Shown here: in pieces, positions 47,168-57,651 of the stretch
Layout of the letters: every line of letters begins with the position of its first letter
Numbering within the stretch: position 1 is the first letter of the stretch
Assembly: GCA_016648135.1 (NCBI GenBank)
Contig: JADDOH010000493.1
Location: 44,116-108,115, forward strand
Reading direction: 5' to 3'
Source of the DNA: Agrypnia vestita
Taxonomy: Eukaryota > Arthropoda > Insecta > Trichoptera > Phryganeidae
Length of the DNA: 64,000 nucleotides
The notes under the pieces: model-generated
The model's database searches: none
What the model saw: the letters and a program-made list of their open reading frames with translations, nothing else
Told to the model about the DNA's origin: nothing
Made by a program: the position numbers and the translations under genes

Positions 47168-48086
47168 TTTAAGTGGCAACAAAAAATTTTTTAACTAAAT
47201 TTAATTTAATTTTTAATCGATTATATAATCTCCATCGCTATCTAGGACCTTTTGTCATCTTGTTGGTAGACTCTTAATTCCCTTTTCATAAAATTCAGAA
47301 AAATATGCTTCTAGGTGAGTTCGAACATCATCGACGTTTTAAAAAATTTTATTCTTCGGGTAGTTCCATGGACCGGAATAAATAAAAATCGGATGGTGCT
47401 ATATATGAGGAATACGGGGGATGTGGTAAAACCCCCCAGTTTATCTGCCTTATTTTTTCTTGGGTTAATCTTGCTGCATGCGGCCGGGCATTATCATGTT
47501 TCGATATCACCCAGAAAATCTTGTAAAACGACCAGATCTGGTCGTTTTACAAGATTTTCTGTTGACCAGATCTGGTCGTTTTACAAACAAATGGTTGTGC
47601 AATCTATCTAATTGTTGGCAATACAATTCAGTCGTAACTGTTACTCCCGGTTTCAATAGTTCAATATAATTAGGCCACCACAGCCCCACCAAACGCACAA
47701 TAACACCTTCTTTAAAGTGAAAGATGGTTAGGAGTAGGTACGGCTGGTTGATTTGGAGAAAGTCCTTATTTAGTGCGCTTGTTGTTGTACAAGATCCATT
47801 TCTCGTCACTAGTAACAATCCTTCGTAAAAATGGATCACTTCTTTCTCTGCACAAAAGAGATGTGCAAATTGTACGCCGTTGATCTTTATTCGTCTCCGA
47901 CAATAGATGTGAGACCCATATACCCTGTCTGCAAACCTTCCCGATTTCATGAAGATGTCTTTGAACTGTTGACCAAGTAGCCTGAAGAGTATTTGCTATT
48001 TCCTGGATACGCAGTTTGGGATTCTGAGCTAGACTAAAGCAAACATTCCACGCTAAAAATAATTTATTACTTATGGGTGCACCTAA
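47168..48086 (-). mobile_element. Decayed mariner with internal deletion
   Basis: The 5' end (right side) has TTAGGTGCACCCATAAGTAA next to TA. The minus strand encodes NPKLRIQEIANTLQATWSTV, then HLHEIGK, RRIVTSDEKWILYNNKR (first catalytic Asp), later KRPDLVNRK, HDNARPHAARLTQ (second Asp) and PYSSYIAPSDFYLF (third). The first 90 or so transposase codons are deleted between the terminus and NPKLR. Frameshifts, stops and an inverted insertion at 47512-47561 are present. It is a mauritiana/cecropia-type mariner by general resemblance only. Confidence 0.8.
47512..47561. repeat. Perfect 50 bp palindrome inside the mariner relic
   Basis: The sequence reads CAGAAAATCTTGTAAAACG toward the centre ACCAGATCTGGT and then its exact reverse complement. 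A further direct partial copy (ACCAGATCTGGTCGTTTTAC) follows at about 47565. It sits between the NRK and HDNARPH blocks of the transposase and adds sequence absent from other mariners. Confidence 0.9.
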
Positions 48087-48160
48087 TATATATAATTCAC
48101 TGGAATGATAGTTCAACGTTTTGCAAAAGAAAGTCAGAAATATTGAAAAAAACCCTATTA

Positions 48161-49451
48161 CGATGGCGGTCCAATAAGTACCTAGCCTCACCGCCCGATG
48201 GCGCTACTATCGCAAGACAAATTTACTATCGTGTAGTACATTCTCGTAGATGACTACTGTCAAAATTTCAGTCGAATCGGACTCATGGTTTTGTTTTGAC
48301 CGCGTATGGAAGTGGACGTGTCCGCGGATTTTAGAAAAATGGAAAAAGAGCAATATCGGTCGGTGATTTGATTCTTGTTTTGGAAAAGAAGTCGCGCAGC
48401 GAAATGAAAAAACGCTTGGATGCTATGTACGGTGACTCTTTTTCTTTGATGGCGACCGTCAAAAATTGGTTTAACGAGTTTCAACGTGGTCACACATCGG
48501 TTTTTGATGACCCACGCACAGGTGCCCCGAAAACGGCTACCACGGAGGATAACATAACAAAAATCCACGATCTCGTATTGGCAGACCACTGATTGAAGGT
48601 GCACGAGATAGCTGAGACAATAGGCACTTCAAAAATCCGCATGGGTCATATCCTGCATGAAATTTTGGGCATGAGAAAGCTGTCAGCGCGATGGCTGCCG
48701 CATTTGCTCACTCCGGACAACAAGCAAAACCGTGAGACCACTTCAGAGCAGTGTTTGACGCTGTTTAAGCGCAATCAGAAGGAGTTTCTGCGTCGTTTCG
48801 TGACTGTCGACGAAACATGGATCCACTGGTACACACCAGAGACCAAGGAACAGTCGAAACAGTGGACTTCATCCGGCGAACGTGCACCGTAGAAGGTGAA
48901 GACATTCCTATCGGCCGGAAAGGTGATGACCACCGTTTTCTGGGATTCACAAGGTGTGATCTATACCGACTACCTGGAGAAGGGCAAAACGATCACAGGG
49001 CGGTACTATGCCGAATTATTGGACCGATTCGACGCCGAATTGCAGAAAAAACGGCCACATTTGGCGAAGAAAAAAATGCTCTTCCACCATGACAACGCAC
49101 CGGCTCACACCTCCGCCCTCGCCACGGCCAAATCGGTCGAATTGGGCTACGAAATGCTGCCCTATCCACCGTATTCTCCAGATTTGACTCTGTGCGACTT
49201 CTTTTTGTTTCCAAACTTGAAAAAGTCACTCGCCGGGCAGAAATTTGAGTCGAATGAGGAGGTCATCACCGCCACGGAGGCCTACTTTGCAGACCTCGAG
49301 AAAATGTATTTTTCAAACGGGTTAAAGAAATTGGAGCTTTGCTGGATCAAGTGTATCGAGCTAAAAGGAGATTACGTTGAGAAATAAATTGCCACTTTTC
49401 CAAAATTTTCGTTTTTCTTTTGTAGGCTAGGTACTTATTGGACCGCCCTCG
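48161..49451 (+). mobile_element. Complete-length mariner, 1291 bp
   Basis: TA target duplications flank it (48159-48160 and 49452-49453). The inverted termini are CGATGGCGGTCCAATAAGTA on the left and CGAGGGCGGTCCAATAAGTA read inward from the right, extending about 27 bp to CCTAGCC. It interrupts MITE copy E. It carries a transposase pseudogene with few lesions, so the insertion is fairly recent. The transposase type (MEKEQYRSVI start, KLSARWLP, LFKRNQKEF) differs from the mariner at 30.3 kb; I take it to be irritans-like but cannot be precise. Confidence 0.92.
48306..49387 (+). pseudogene. Mariner transposase pseudogene
   Basis: Start at ATG 48306, or more likely the in-frame MEKEQYRSVI about eleven codons on. 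Landmarks: MATVKNWFNEFQRG (helix-turn-helix), HILHEILGMRKLSARWLP, VTVDETWIHWYTPE (first Asp), FHHDNAPAHTS (second), PYSPDLTLCDFFLFPNLKKS (third, 34 residues later: DD34D) and the end LKGDYVEK. Lesions: a TGA at 48369 replacing the expected Arg, a one-base loss within the next ten codons, a TGA at 48590 and a TAG at 48890. The two TGA changes fit CGA to TGA transitions. The catalytic aspartates are intact. Confidence 0.92.
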
Positions 49452-49579
49452 TATATTAGGTACATATCTTCATAAATATTGACATGATTGGTGGACATAA
49501 TCAAAGGACTACTCATAATCTAGGCAGGGATCCATCTGTAAAGTATTCCGGATTAGCTCCGTTACACCCTGTGTATAAA

Positions 49580-51764
49580 TTTATTTAAATATTTGTGTGA
49601 AACGAACGTCCGTTAAATTTTACATGGTTACTAGGTATAGCACGCGAGTGGGATGTAATGAAATATATTTTTCTCCACACCTTCGCGATCAGCGACGCAA
49701 CTATCAGCCGACCGAGATAAATATCTAATATAAAACATTTTTAATGTCCCTCCAGCAACACCGACATTCATAAAGTGTCAACGTTTTATACATTATGTAC
49801 ACAGGCATCTATTTATGTTGGAGTCAGATTTAACTTCAGAACGTTTATTTCGAGATGTTGTCCAATAATAATATCAGTGTTTATTTCTTTGCGGTTGTCA
49901 AAAGACGTTCTACATCGATGTCCTGTCGAGCAGACTTTTTTCTTTTTCGTCAGTGGATTATAATTTTCATAGTGTAAAGTGACAAAGTGACTAAGAAATA
50001 ACATAGTTAATAATAATAGTTTATCACGTAATATTTTCATATAAAATTTAATTGAATATTAAAACTGACCGAAAATCGGAAAACTTTAATTTAGAATTTG
50101 AAGGCATTACAAGAGTGGTAATAATCGTATACATACATACGTAAACATTTTTTTAAATAATATTTGTGTAGAGTAAACGTTTTACAATTTTTCTCGAGGG
50201 AAACCTTAACGCTGAAGACTCTAGAAGTTAACAGACCTTGGTGGAGTTAACGGCTCTAGGGTTTCCCTACTGCCGGAGTGCTAAATTAATATAAAACGTT
50301 TATTCTAGCTACCTACATACATAAAAGTAGCCACAACAATTCCGGTTCACAATTCCCTATTTATCGTTCACCGTCACTCTTTCCTATAATCACTTCCACG
50401 GTTGTCAAAGCATTTATGTCCTTGGAAGTTTTAAATTATATTATTTCTTTTAATGACTCATTTATTGAAATGTAATTTTAATTAATTAATGCTCTTTCCG
50501 CTTTGCTGAAAGCGGTCCCTCTTATGCAAAAACATAAACATATTTAAATATGAATAAAATAAAGTATTTGCAATGTATTGCATTTTATATTCGTTTTGCA
50601 ATGAAATTTTAAATAAATACGATATACCGCCGAAATTTCACGTCTGGTTCCAATTGACTTGTTTAAAAAAATTACTACTAGCTTGTAAATTTTGAAACAA
50701 TTACGAAAAGGCAAACTAAATACTCTTAAAAAGTAATATGTTAGTAAATAAGTCGTGCTTTATTACAAAAATATGTTTTAACTTGACTCGGTTAAAAACA
50801 AAATTAAAATAATTTAACCCATACAAACAAAATTTTCATCAAAACAAATAATAATAAATAAATATAACTTTTTTACAGTGTTTGGGGAGGTATATGCAGT
50901 TCCACACATTCCATGTAAGAAAACATATATTAAATGATCATATATGTGATATAAAAAAATATAAGATGATTTAAATATACAAATAGAAATTATCACATAC
51001 AGGTACATAATAGGTAAAATATAACAAGAAACATGGTATATAGTAAGAATTATTCAAATAAATACGGCATACAAAGTAAAAAAAAACATGGCGCGAAGCC
51101 AAAGAAAAAGCATTACAGCTATTATTATTAACATAAAAAAGTAAGCATTAGTAAATAAATAGGTTGTATAAAAAAAAGAGAAAACAAATATAAGTATTAA
51201 CATAATTATATCACATAATAACGGCTTTAGCGAGCGGCGGCATGCCGATTATGAGGGGCCAGTATCTTTCTCCAATGTGCATCAATGCTGGATGCTGGAG
51301 TAAGGCGGGTAGGATAAGGATATTCCCGGAGCTGTATATCCTTTCCCTCATTCCTGCCTTCCTGGATCTTATGAGGGATTTATTTTATTATAAACTCTTT
51401 ACGCGCAACATCGCGGATTCCTTGTGGGTCTTTGATAAAAGCAGAAAAATTCTGAAAATATAAATTTTGTTTGCGTGAATTTCTATTAAAAACATGAAAG
51501 CGTGTAAATTATGAGCATTAAGCAGCAAAATTACGTTCGTTTACATTTGAATGTCTTAATATCAGCACACAATAATGAAGGTGACGCTGGAAATTGAAGA
51601 TTGCTTACAATCTATTTAAGCTGGATGAACTCAAAAATTAATCTCACTGGAACTCATCAAGGAGTCCATGCCTCTCCGACGCTTTATTGTATCAATGTAT
51701 TTTTAGGTTTAACTGAATACGTAGTAGATATCCATTCTGAATTCAGACTTTTATGATTTTTTCA
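49580..51764. other. AT-rich; a short GC-richer patch at 51230-51440 unassigned
   Basis: The 51230-51440 patch begins CGGCTTTAGCGAGCGGCGG and looks like part of a dispersed repeat, but I could not tie it to a family. The rest is featureless AT-rich sequence. Confidence 0.35.
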
Positions 51765-51959
51765 CTTTTTTATAATACACAACAAACAAAATCATTTTAC
51801 AGAACAATATATTTATTGTAAGCATCTTTAGAATTGTCACAGGCAAAATTTTGTTTTACCTATACCAATTTAAAATAAGAATCTGCATTTTCTGTAATTT
51901 AAATAATTTTGGAATAGCACCAGAAAGTAGGTACTTGGCCAAATATCTGAGATAAATCT

Positions 51960-52290
51960 ATGTTTTTTTCTGTCCTGACTCGTCACTTTTGCCTCGTCCA
52001 CTTTCATATATCTTCTCATGAACGCTATTCGGTTGTTGAAACTTTTCACGGGGCAATATTTGGCAATATTCCTCCAATATTTGGTTTATTTGATCATGCT
52101 AGGTCTTTCGCGGTCGCCCTCTGTTATATTTTTCAACACTCGCTTGATATATTTTCTTCGCCATCCATTCTTCGCTTCTACGTTCCACATGACCAAATCA
52201 TCTCAGCGACCCTTTCACTATTCTATCTATTATTCTATAATCAGCGTTACACTCAATCCTATTTTTATCATTCCTCACTTTATCGTACAA
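51960..52290 (-). mobile_element. LINE C-terminal fragment
   Basis: The minus strand encodes, across frames, CNADYRIIDRIVKGSLR-FGH followed by VERR, then NRGRPRKT-HDQINQILEE. These are the RIxxGxLRWFGHVERM and GRPRKTWxDQI phrases of LINE C-termini. It resembles the fragment at 15955-16255. The plus-strand open frames here are its antisense shadow. Confidence 0.7.
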
Positions 52291-52604
52291 AGATTTTCCA
52301 CACATACATCGCCTAAGCAATCGCATTTTCACCATGTGCAGTCTACTTTAATGAAAGGCGGTAAAGTAAATATAAAGGATTTAAGTGACCCCAGCATACG
52401 ATTTTCGTATTTGCTCTTGATTTGCTAAATTTAACGTAAACTTATTAAATAATTTTGCAAAACCCATAGCTAAACAGGTTTTTAATCAATTTTTTTATGA
52501 TAGATCTATTTTCTCTTGAAGCATTTCCTTAAAAAATATGAACAAATATATTGTTATAACATCAAAAAAATTATAACCCCCAAACACTATTTTTGTTTTC
52601 ATGC

Positions 52605-52659
52605 AAATAAATATACGAGATTAGTGCATCTTTGGTACACTAATCTCGTATATTTATTT
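52605..52659. repeat. Perfect hairpin: 22 bp arms, 11 nt loop
   Basis: Arms 52605-52626 and 52638-52659 (AAATAAATATACGAGATTAG onward) are exact reverse complements around CATCTTTGGTA. It may be a foldback element remnant. Confidence 0.85.
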
Positions 52660-53800
52660 TCGGCACACTCGATGGCGAAATTTGTGCTCTTTCGATCGCA
52701 ATATTAACATACAATTGCAGAGCAACATACAAAAATATAAAAACGGCAAAAGAGCTCTAAAATGAACGTCATTCCGTGGACATTCAATTCGGAACAAAAA
52801 TTTCCTATGGACCTGACGCGCGCTATCACGCCCTATGTGTACGGTGTTGTCACACCGCACTACTTTTTTTAACCGAATTATTAAAAAACAGAAAATTTAG
52901 ATTTTGTGTGGATATCGAGAAAATTGGAGGGGGTAAAGAAAAACGAAAAATGTGCAAAACATGGCGCCTCTAACTATTATTCTAACGTGATACTCGATTA
53001 TTGAATTTAATTCAAACAGTCGCAGAAACATCGCACTCGGTAAAAGAGCCCAAAAGGGGGTTTTATTTTTGTCACGCCGCAAGAAAGAGACGGATGCAAA
53101 ATTCCAACATACAAAAGAGAGGCGGTCGGATTTCACACTATTCACATTTTTGATTTTTTTCTTAAACATTATGTTTAATTGCAAATGAAAAAGAGTCTAA
53201 AAATGAAATAAAATTTCGTTTTTGAGAAGGGCATAGCGGGAAGGAAGTAAGGTAGAGATCCCGAAAAATAAAATAAGAACCAGGTCTCAAAGAGGGTTTC
53301 GGGAAATGTTTTCATTTTCAGGATCGGACAAAAACTTGCAAAGTTATTAGCGTTGCAAAAATTAATTCGGATTAAAATGAAAAAATCTAAAATTCGACTC
53401 AATTCTGAGGAGGAGAGACGTCCCGCGACGAATGTATTTCCCAAAGCTCTCGGTCGCTAAGTCTCTTTCGCGAAAAACGAAATGACCAAATTAATCGTGT
53501 ATGCCGAAAAAGTTGTCAAAATGCGTTGTCATCGATGTCCAGTCGATGTGCAAAAGTTCAGTTCGATTGGATGACGGGAAGTGTGTTAATTTTCACTTGC
53601 AAGACATTTTCATGTTTAATTATTCACACATGTACATACGGCGGCGAAACTAATATAAAGAATTTAAAAAAAAAAACGCCTGAGAATCAAAGTACGTATG
53701 AATGAAAATTAGTTGTTGTTGCGAAAAAGTTTTAATTCATTTGCTTTATCCACAGTAGATATTTTTTCTACTATCTTAGAAACTCTAAAATAAACTCTTA

Positions 53801-54110
53801 CTAGCAGGAAAGCAATCGGCTTCGCCGATTGCTTACTGCTAGGCCCTGCGGGCGGCTATTGTGGCCGCTTCGCGGCCAATGACGGCCGCCCCGCGGCCAG
53901 CCATGGCCGCTGCGCGGCCAATTGTGTTTGCTGTGCAGCAAACACAATTGTTTACCTATGCCTACGTTAGCCGCTTCGCGGCCAATTGTATCTGGAAAAT
54001 TTCCATTTTTGCTATTGTGGCCGCTTCGCGGCCAATGACGGTCGTCCCGCGGCCAATTGTGTTTGCTCTGCAACAAACACAATTGATTTCCTTACTGTTA
54101 CAAAGTTAAT
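53801..54110 (-). repeat. Hairpin array at the Helitron 3' end
   Basis: About eight short palindromes are packed here: several of the type GGCCGCGAAGCGGCC, GGCCGCGCAGCGGCC and GGCCGCGGGGCGGCC, two built on TTTGCTGCACAGCAAA with CAATTG flanks, one GCCCGCAGGGC, and the terminal AATCGGC hairpin. The GC-rich palindromes stand out against the AT-rich background. One block recurs alone at 8697-8800. Confidence 0.85.
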
Positions 54111-54120
54111 AGAATTTGAT

Positions 54121-54240
54121 AATTGGCCGTATTCTGAAGTAAGCGTTAATTCTTTTTTTGTTTATTGACAGTTACTGTATAATATTGTGATGCTGTCAAC
54201 TCTTGAGTTGGCTGGTTTAAAAATAATGAATTCATCAACA
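54121..54240. repeat. Diverged arm of the 1757-2085 foldback family
   Basis: CGTATTCTGAAGTAAG, TTGACAGTTACTGTATAATA, GATGCTGTCAA and GAATTCATCAA match the arms of the foldback element at 1757-2085 in the same order. Confidence 0.55.
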
Positions 54241-54248
54241 TTGAGGAG

Positions 54249-54354
54249 AAAAAAATCAGGTTTTAGTGTCTATGGTAGCTGTCAGTGACAGACAAAATTT
54301 CAGTGAAAAAATCTGGTTTTACTGTCTATGGTAGCTGTCAGTGACATACAAAAA
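54249..54354. repeat. Two tandem copies of a 48 bp block, period 57 bp
   Basis: Each copy has AAAAAATC-GGTTTTA-TGTC followed by TATGGTAGCTGTCAGTGACA. They differ at about three positions. Confidence 0.85.
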
Positions 54355-54529
54355 ATGAAACAGCTGTCGAATTCTTCTTTGTATTTATTTTTATCGATAA
54401 AATTACAGCGTCTTATTTATTAATAAATTACATAGCATTTTAGTTTAATGATTATTGATAAATGAATGTATTTTAAAAATATATCATTTTGTAGTCCATT
54501 TCACGACCATCATCTTTAATACTATCCAC

Positions 54530-56800
54530 ATACTAAAATGTAAAGATTGGACCTTCTAAACGCCCGAGTACATCTTCGTTAACCAATCGAGCATGTTCAT
54601 TCTTTGGACACAGTATCGCTCGTTTACTCATTAGGGGAACATCCGCTATAGAATGTACTTCATTATATATGCTTTGAACAACATTTTGACTTACACTTTC
54701 ATTTGGAATAAGCACTGATGATGCATACTTTCCTTCCACAGGAGGCAGCTTTCCATCGCTTAAATCTAAAAGCCACTGTGTAAATGAATTTTCACCTTCT
54801 AAAGCGGGGACATTAGTTTTCAAATTGAAAATAGTAAAATTTTTCCAATGTTGGCTGTTTTTATAGATGTCGCTACTAACTGACCGCGAGAAGCCCTTCG
54901 AGAAACTGGTAGAATTTGTCTAGTCGCCGCCCAAAATGATTACTTTATTGCCAAAAATATCATTATTACCCATTATATCGCGCAGAGTACGTTCAATTAT
55001 ATCTAAAGCTATAACTGGCGCCATCGGCGCTTCATCCCAGATGATACATCAGCTGCACTTATAATTGCACGGTTCTTGGATGTCACTCTGCATGTTGTGT
55101 TATTCTATAAATCAAGAAGTAAATTAAAAGCCATGTGACATGTACGTCCACCCGGTAATAAAATTGCTGATATTCCTGTCCAAGCAACAGATAAAACTTT
55201 CTTAGATCTTCCTCTTCAAGTATGTATAATAGTCTTATAAAGGAACGTTTTACCTGTGCCACCAGGACCGTCAATAAAGAAACATTTTTTTGTTTCAGAT
55301 ACATCTGAAATTTTTTACTTAATATACTGTCGAAAGCACAATGTTCTCGATTGAGTTTTCTAGCCATCTGTAACCCTAAAGAACTTTCTAATGCTAAATT
55401 AATATCAACCACTTCATTATAAGTATTGCTGTAATCTGGTCCCGGCAAACCCTGTGATGTGCATGAAGAATTTTCATTTATTAATGCCTTTTGAATATAC
55501 AAAAGGGAACAATTTTGTGCAATTTCTGCAGTAGCACTTTGACGACTAAAGTCTTCTGACATCAAATCTTTGAAATCGTTCCACAGCTGCAACGGATCTG
55601 GTGGGAGGCAATGAATCATTAATAAGACAAATAGGTCACGAAGAGCTTTGGGCATCATATACGTTGAAGCTTCAGCCATGCAACACTGCCATTCTCCAAT
55701 ATCATCGATGAGTCCTAATTCTCGTACTGCATCACGAAATGTAGGAAGTAAGACAACCATTAATAGTCCGCAAAGATTCAAAGGACGTAGCCCCAGTCAC
55801 TTGTAAAAGAATAAGTCTTAAATGGTATAATTCTATATTTCTAGGAGAAACGGGGGACATGCGACCAATAATCTTGTCCCCGCCACATTGCCTCTTCTTC
55901 CACTGCTTATTGCTAGAAAAAACATAGAAATTAGTTAAATCCTGATACTTAATATTACATGCCTCATTATCTTGTTGGTTAAGTTTAAACCATGCAGTTA
56001 ATGTTGTATTATTTAAGGCTGTAGAGTCCAACCAAATTCACCTGATGGAAATAACAATGGAAAAACCATCGGATCTAAATGTTTTGATAACATATTAATA
56101 CGCTGGAGACCTCCTACATTCTTAGGGTGAACAGCAACATCTACGTTTGGCGGTAACCTACCTTCGTAATCTGCTACATACACAATGGCGACTTCATTAT
56201 TATTAGATGGAGCATTATACCTTCTTTGGTCATCTAACGAAGAACGCGTAAAGAGTAGTTGAATATTCCGCATCTGGCCCCCGTGCTCTGCAACTATAGA
56301 TTCTTCTTCTTCAACCGCTTCTTTCAACCTTTTGTATTGGAGAGCATATGGACTTACACGACGGATGACATTATCAATAGTTTCCATTATATTTTGTTGA
56401 CATCTAAGGTTAGACGGATGGCTCATACGTACCCTGACTGCTTCATCCGCATCGTAAACATATAGTTGCGCATATGCCGGCACCTCTCCATCACTCTGCA
56501 AACTTCTAGACGTTCTATGATATACTTCACCTGAAATTTTTAAACAATACGGGCCTACACCTGGTATGTCACTTATTTGCACTCCGAAAGATGCAAATGC
56601 ATTAGCACAGTTGTACTGCACATTTAAAATAAGATTTCGCATTTCTTCCTTCAGCATACACTCTTTGCCTAGCATTTTTACGTTCCCGCTGGTCAGCATT
56701 CCTTCTTTCACATTCCTCTTCTGTTATGTTTGACAGTCTACGTCTGGCATTTCTTCTTTCATATTGTGAACTCGAATCGCATTATCAAATTGCCGCTTTG
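54530..56800 (-). pseudogene. Helitron replicase/helicase pseudogene lacking the Rep nuclease
   Basis: Reading leftward: an Arg-rich N-terminal scrap (NITEEECERRNADQRERKNA), then the Helitron N-terminal domain (ASFGVQISDIPGVGPYCLKI, YAQLYVYDADEAVRVRMSHP, DQRRYNAP, HLDPMVFPLLFPSGEFGW). The frame then jumps directly to NTTLTAWFKLNQQDNEAC and GGDKIIGRMSPVSPRNIELY. The HUH/Rep nuclease block normally in between is absent. The helicase part shows LIDDIGEWQCCMAEA, LPPDPLQLWNDF, the Walker A motif in FFIDGPGGTGKTFLYKTI, SVAWTGISAILLPGGRT, and near the end NEHARLVNEDVLGRLEG. Several stops and frame changes occur. It is a dead gene. Confidence 0.88.
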
Positions 56801-57352
56801 TGATGTTGAGTATTCCATCGGAATTCTGAAAAATAATAATATTTATGTATAAATACGGAGAAAATGACACGTAAAATGACATTCGCGCCACGCGCTGTGA
56901 GTCTTTTGAGGTTATATGAGAGACGTTATGACGTTAATCTAAGGTTAAGTTCACTTTGCAGTTTAAATAAAATATAAAGCGTAATAAATGTTTTGAACGT
57001 TTATTGAAGCAAGATTAATGCAAAAACAATAAAAAGAAAAGCGTAAACGTATACTTACTGTCAATGTCATAAAGCGTCATTCTGTGGTATGACCAGCACA
57101 AAAATTCGTTGACTGCAATTACGTTGGCTGTTTTAAAATACACGGATTCCACGAAAATATTTTAAAAAATCTATAAATTCCGATATTTTAATTTTCGATA
57201 ATTTGGATTTGGATGTTTTTTGATATCAGTTTGTTCGTATTCCTATATTTTTTAATCTTTTTAATGTACTCTAAAATGTTTTTTTTTTAAACTGGCAACA
57301 GAAATTATCAGTATGCAGAAACGACATTGGTTGGAGTAATTAATATATAGAT

Positions 57353-57651
57353 TTCGCGTCGTTGTCAGCGCCTCTTACGAAGCTTACGGGGAGCCGTAAA
57401 GGGGTGAGCAATTTTAAGTGGGACGGTGAGGCGGAAGCTGCCTTTAATCAATTAAAACAAGCGTTAATTTCGGCGCCGGTCCTCGCTACGGCTCGGTTCG
57501 ACCTTCAGTTTGAGCTTCATACAGACGCTTCCGGAATCGGTATCGGCGCGGTTCTAGCACAGAAAATTGATAGCAACGTGCATGCGGTTGCGTATTATTC
57601 AAGGACACTGACCAAATTATGAGAAAAACTATTCTATCACGGAGAGCTTAT
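57353..57651 (+). mobile_element. Gypsy-like LTR retrotransposon fragment (RT/RNase H boundary)
   Basis: The plus strand encodes FASLSAPLTKLT, then FKWDGEAEAAFNQLKQALIS, APVLATARFDLQFELHTDAS and GIGAVLAQK...VAYYSRTLTK. This is the end of the RT and the start of the RNase H domain of Ty3/gypsy polyproteins (FELHTDASGxGIGAVL holds the first RNase H Asp). A frameshift occurs at about 57618, after which YEKNYSITES follows. No LTR is present; it is bracketed by Helitron 5' ends. Confidence 0.88.

Larger units (their letters stand above)
47125..49573. mobile_element. TACAGGGTGT-type MITE, copy E, split by two mariners
   Basis: Pieces of one MITE copy occur at about 47125-47167 (GTATTAAAACGAATCA), 48087-48160 (GATAGTTCAACGTTTTGC, GTCAGAAATATTGAAAAAA) and 49452-49573 (ACTCATAATCTAGGCAGG, CTGTAAAGTATTCCGG, GTTACACCCTGTG). 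In order they follow copy A. A decayed mariner separates the first two and a younger mariner the last two. The left terminus is lost. Confidence 0.75.
51765..53700. repeat. Dispersed repeat R2, split by about 1.55 kb of inserted sequence
   Basis: The left half of R1 is matched at 51765-51935 and the right half at about 53500-53700. The material between (51936-53490) includes a LINE fragment and a hairpin. R1 at 45830-46210 is continuous, so R2 was probably interrupted by later insertions. Confidence 0.5.
53801..57351 (-). mobile_element. Helitron, about 3.55 kb, both termini visible, inactive
   Basis: On the minus strand the 5' end is TCTATATATTAATTACTCC at 57351, preceded by A (57352). The 3' end is a hairpin (AATCGGC-GAA-GCCGATT) followed by TTTCCTGCTAG at 53801 and a host T. 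TC...CTRR ends, a 3' hairpin and insertion between A and T define Helitrons, rolling-circle DNA transposons. The interior carries Helitron N-terminal and Pif1-type helicase coding relics. A second copy of the 5' end lies at 57652-57734. Confidence 0.88.

Noticed and set aside
51960..52428. Two long plus-strand frames of 118 and 136 codons
   Set aside because: The minus strand here encodes LINE C-terminal motifs; the plus frames are antisense shadows.
53801..54168. Arg/Pro-rich repetitive frames on both strands
   Set aside because: They are translations of the GC palindromes of the Helitron 3' end.
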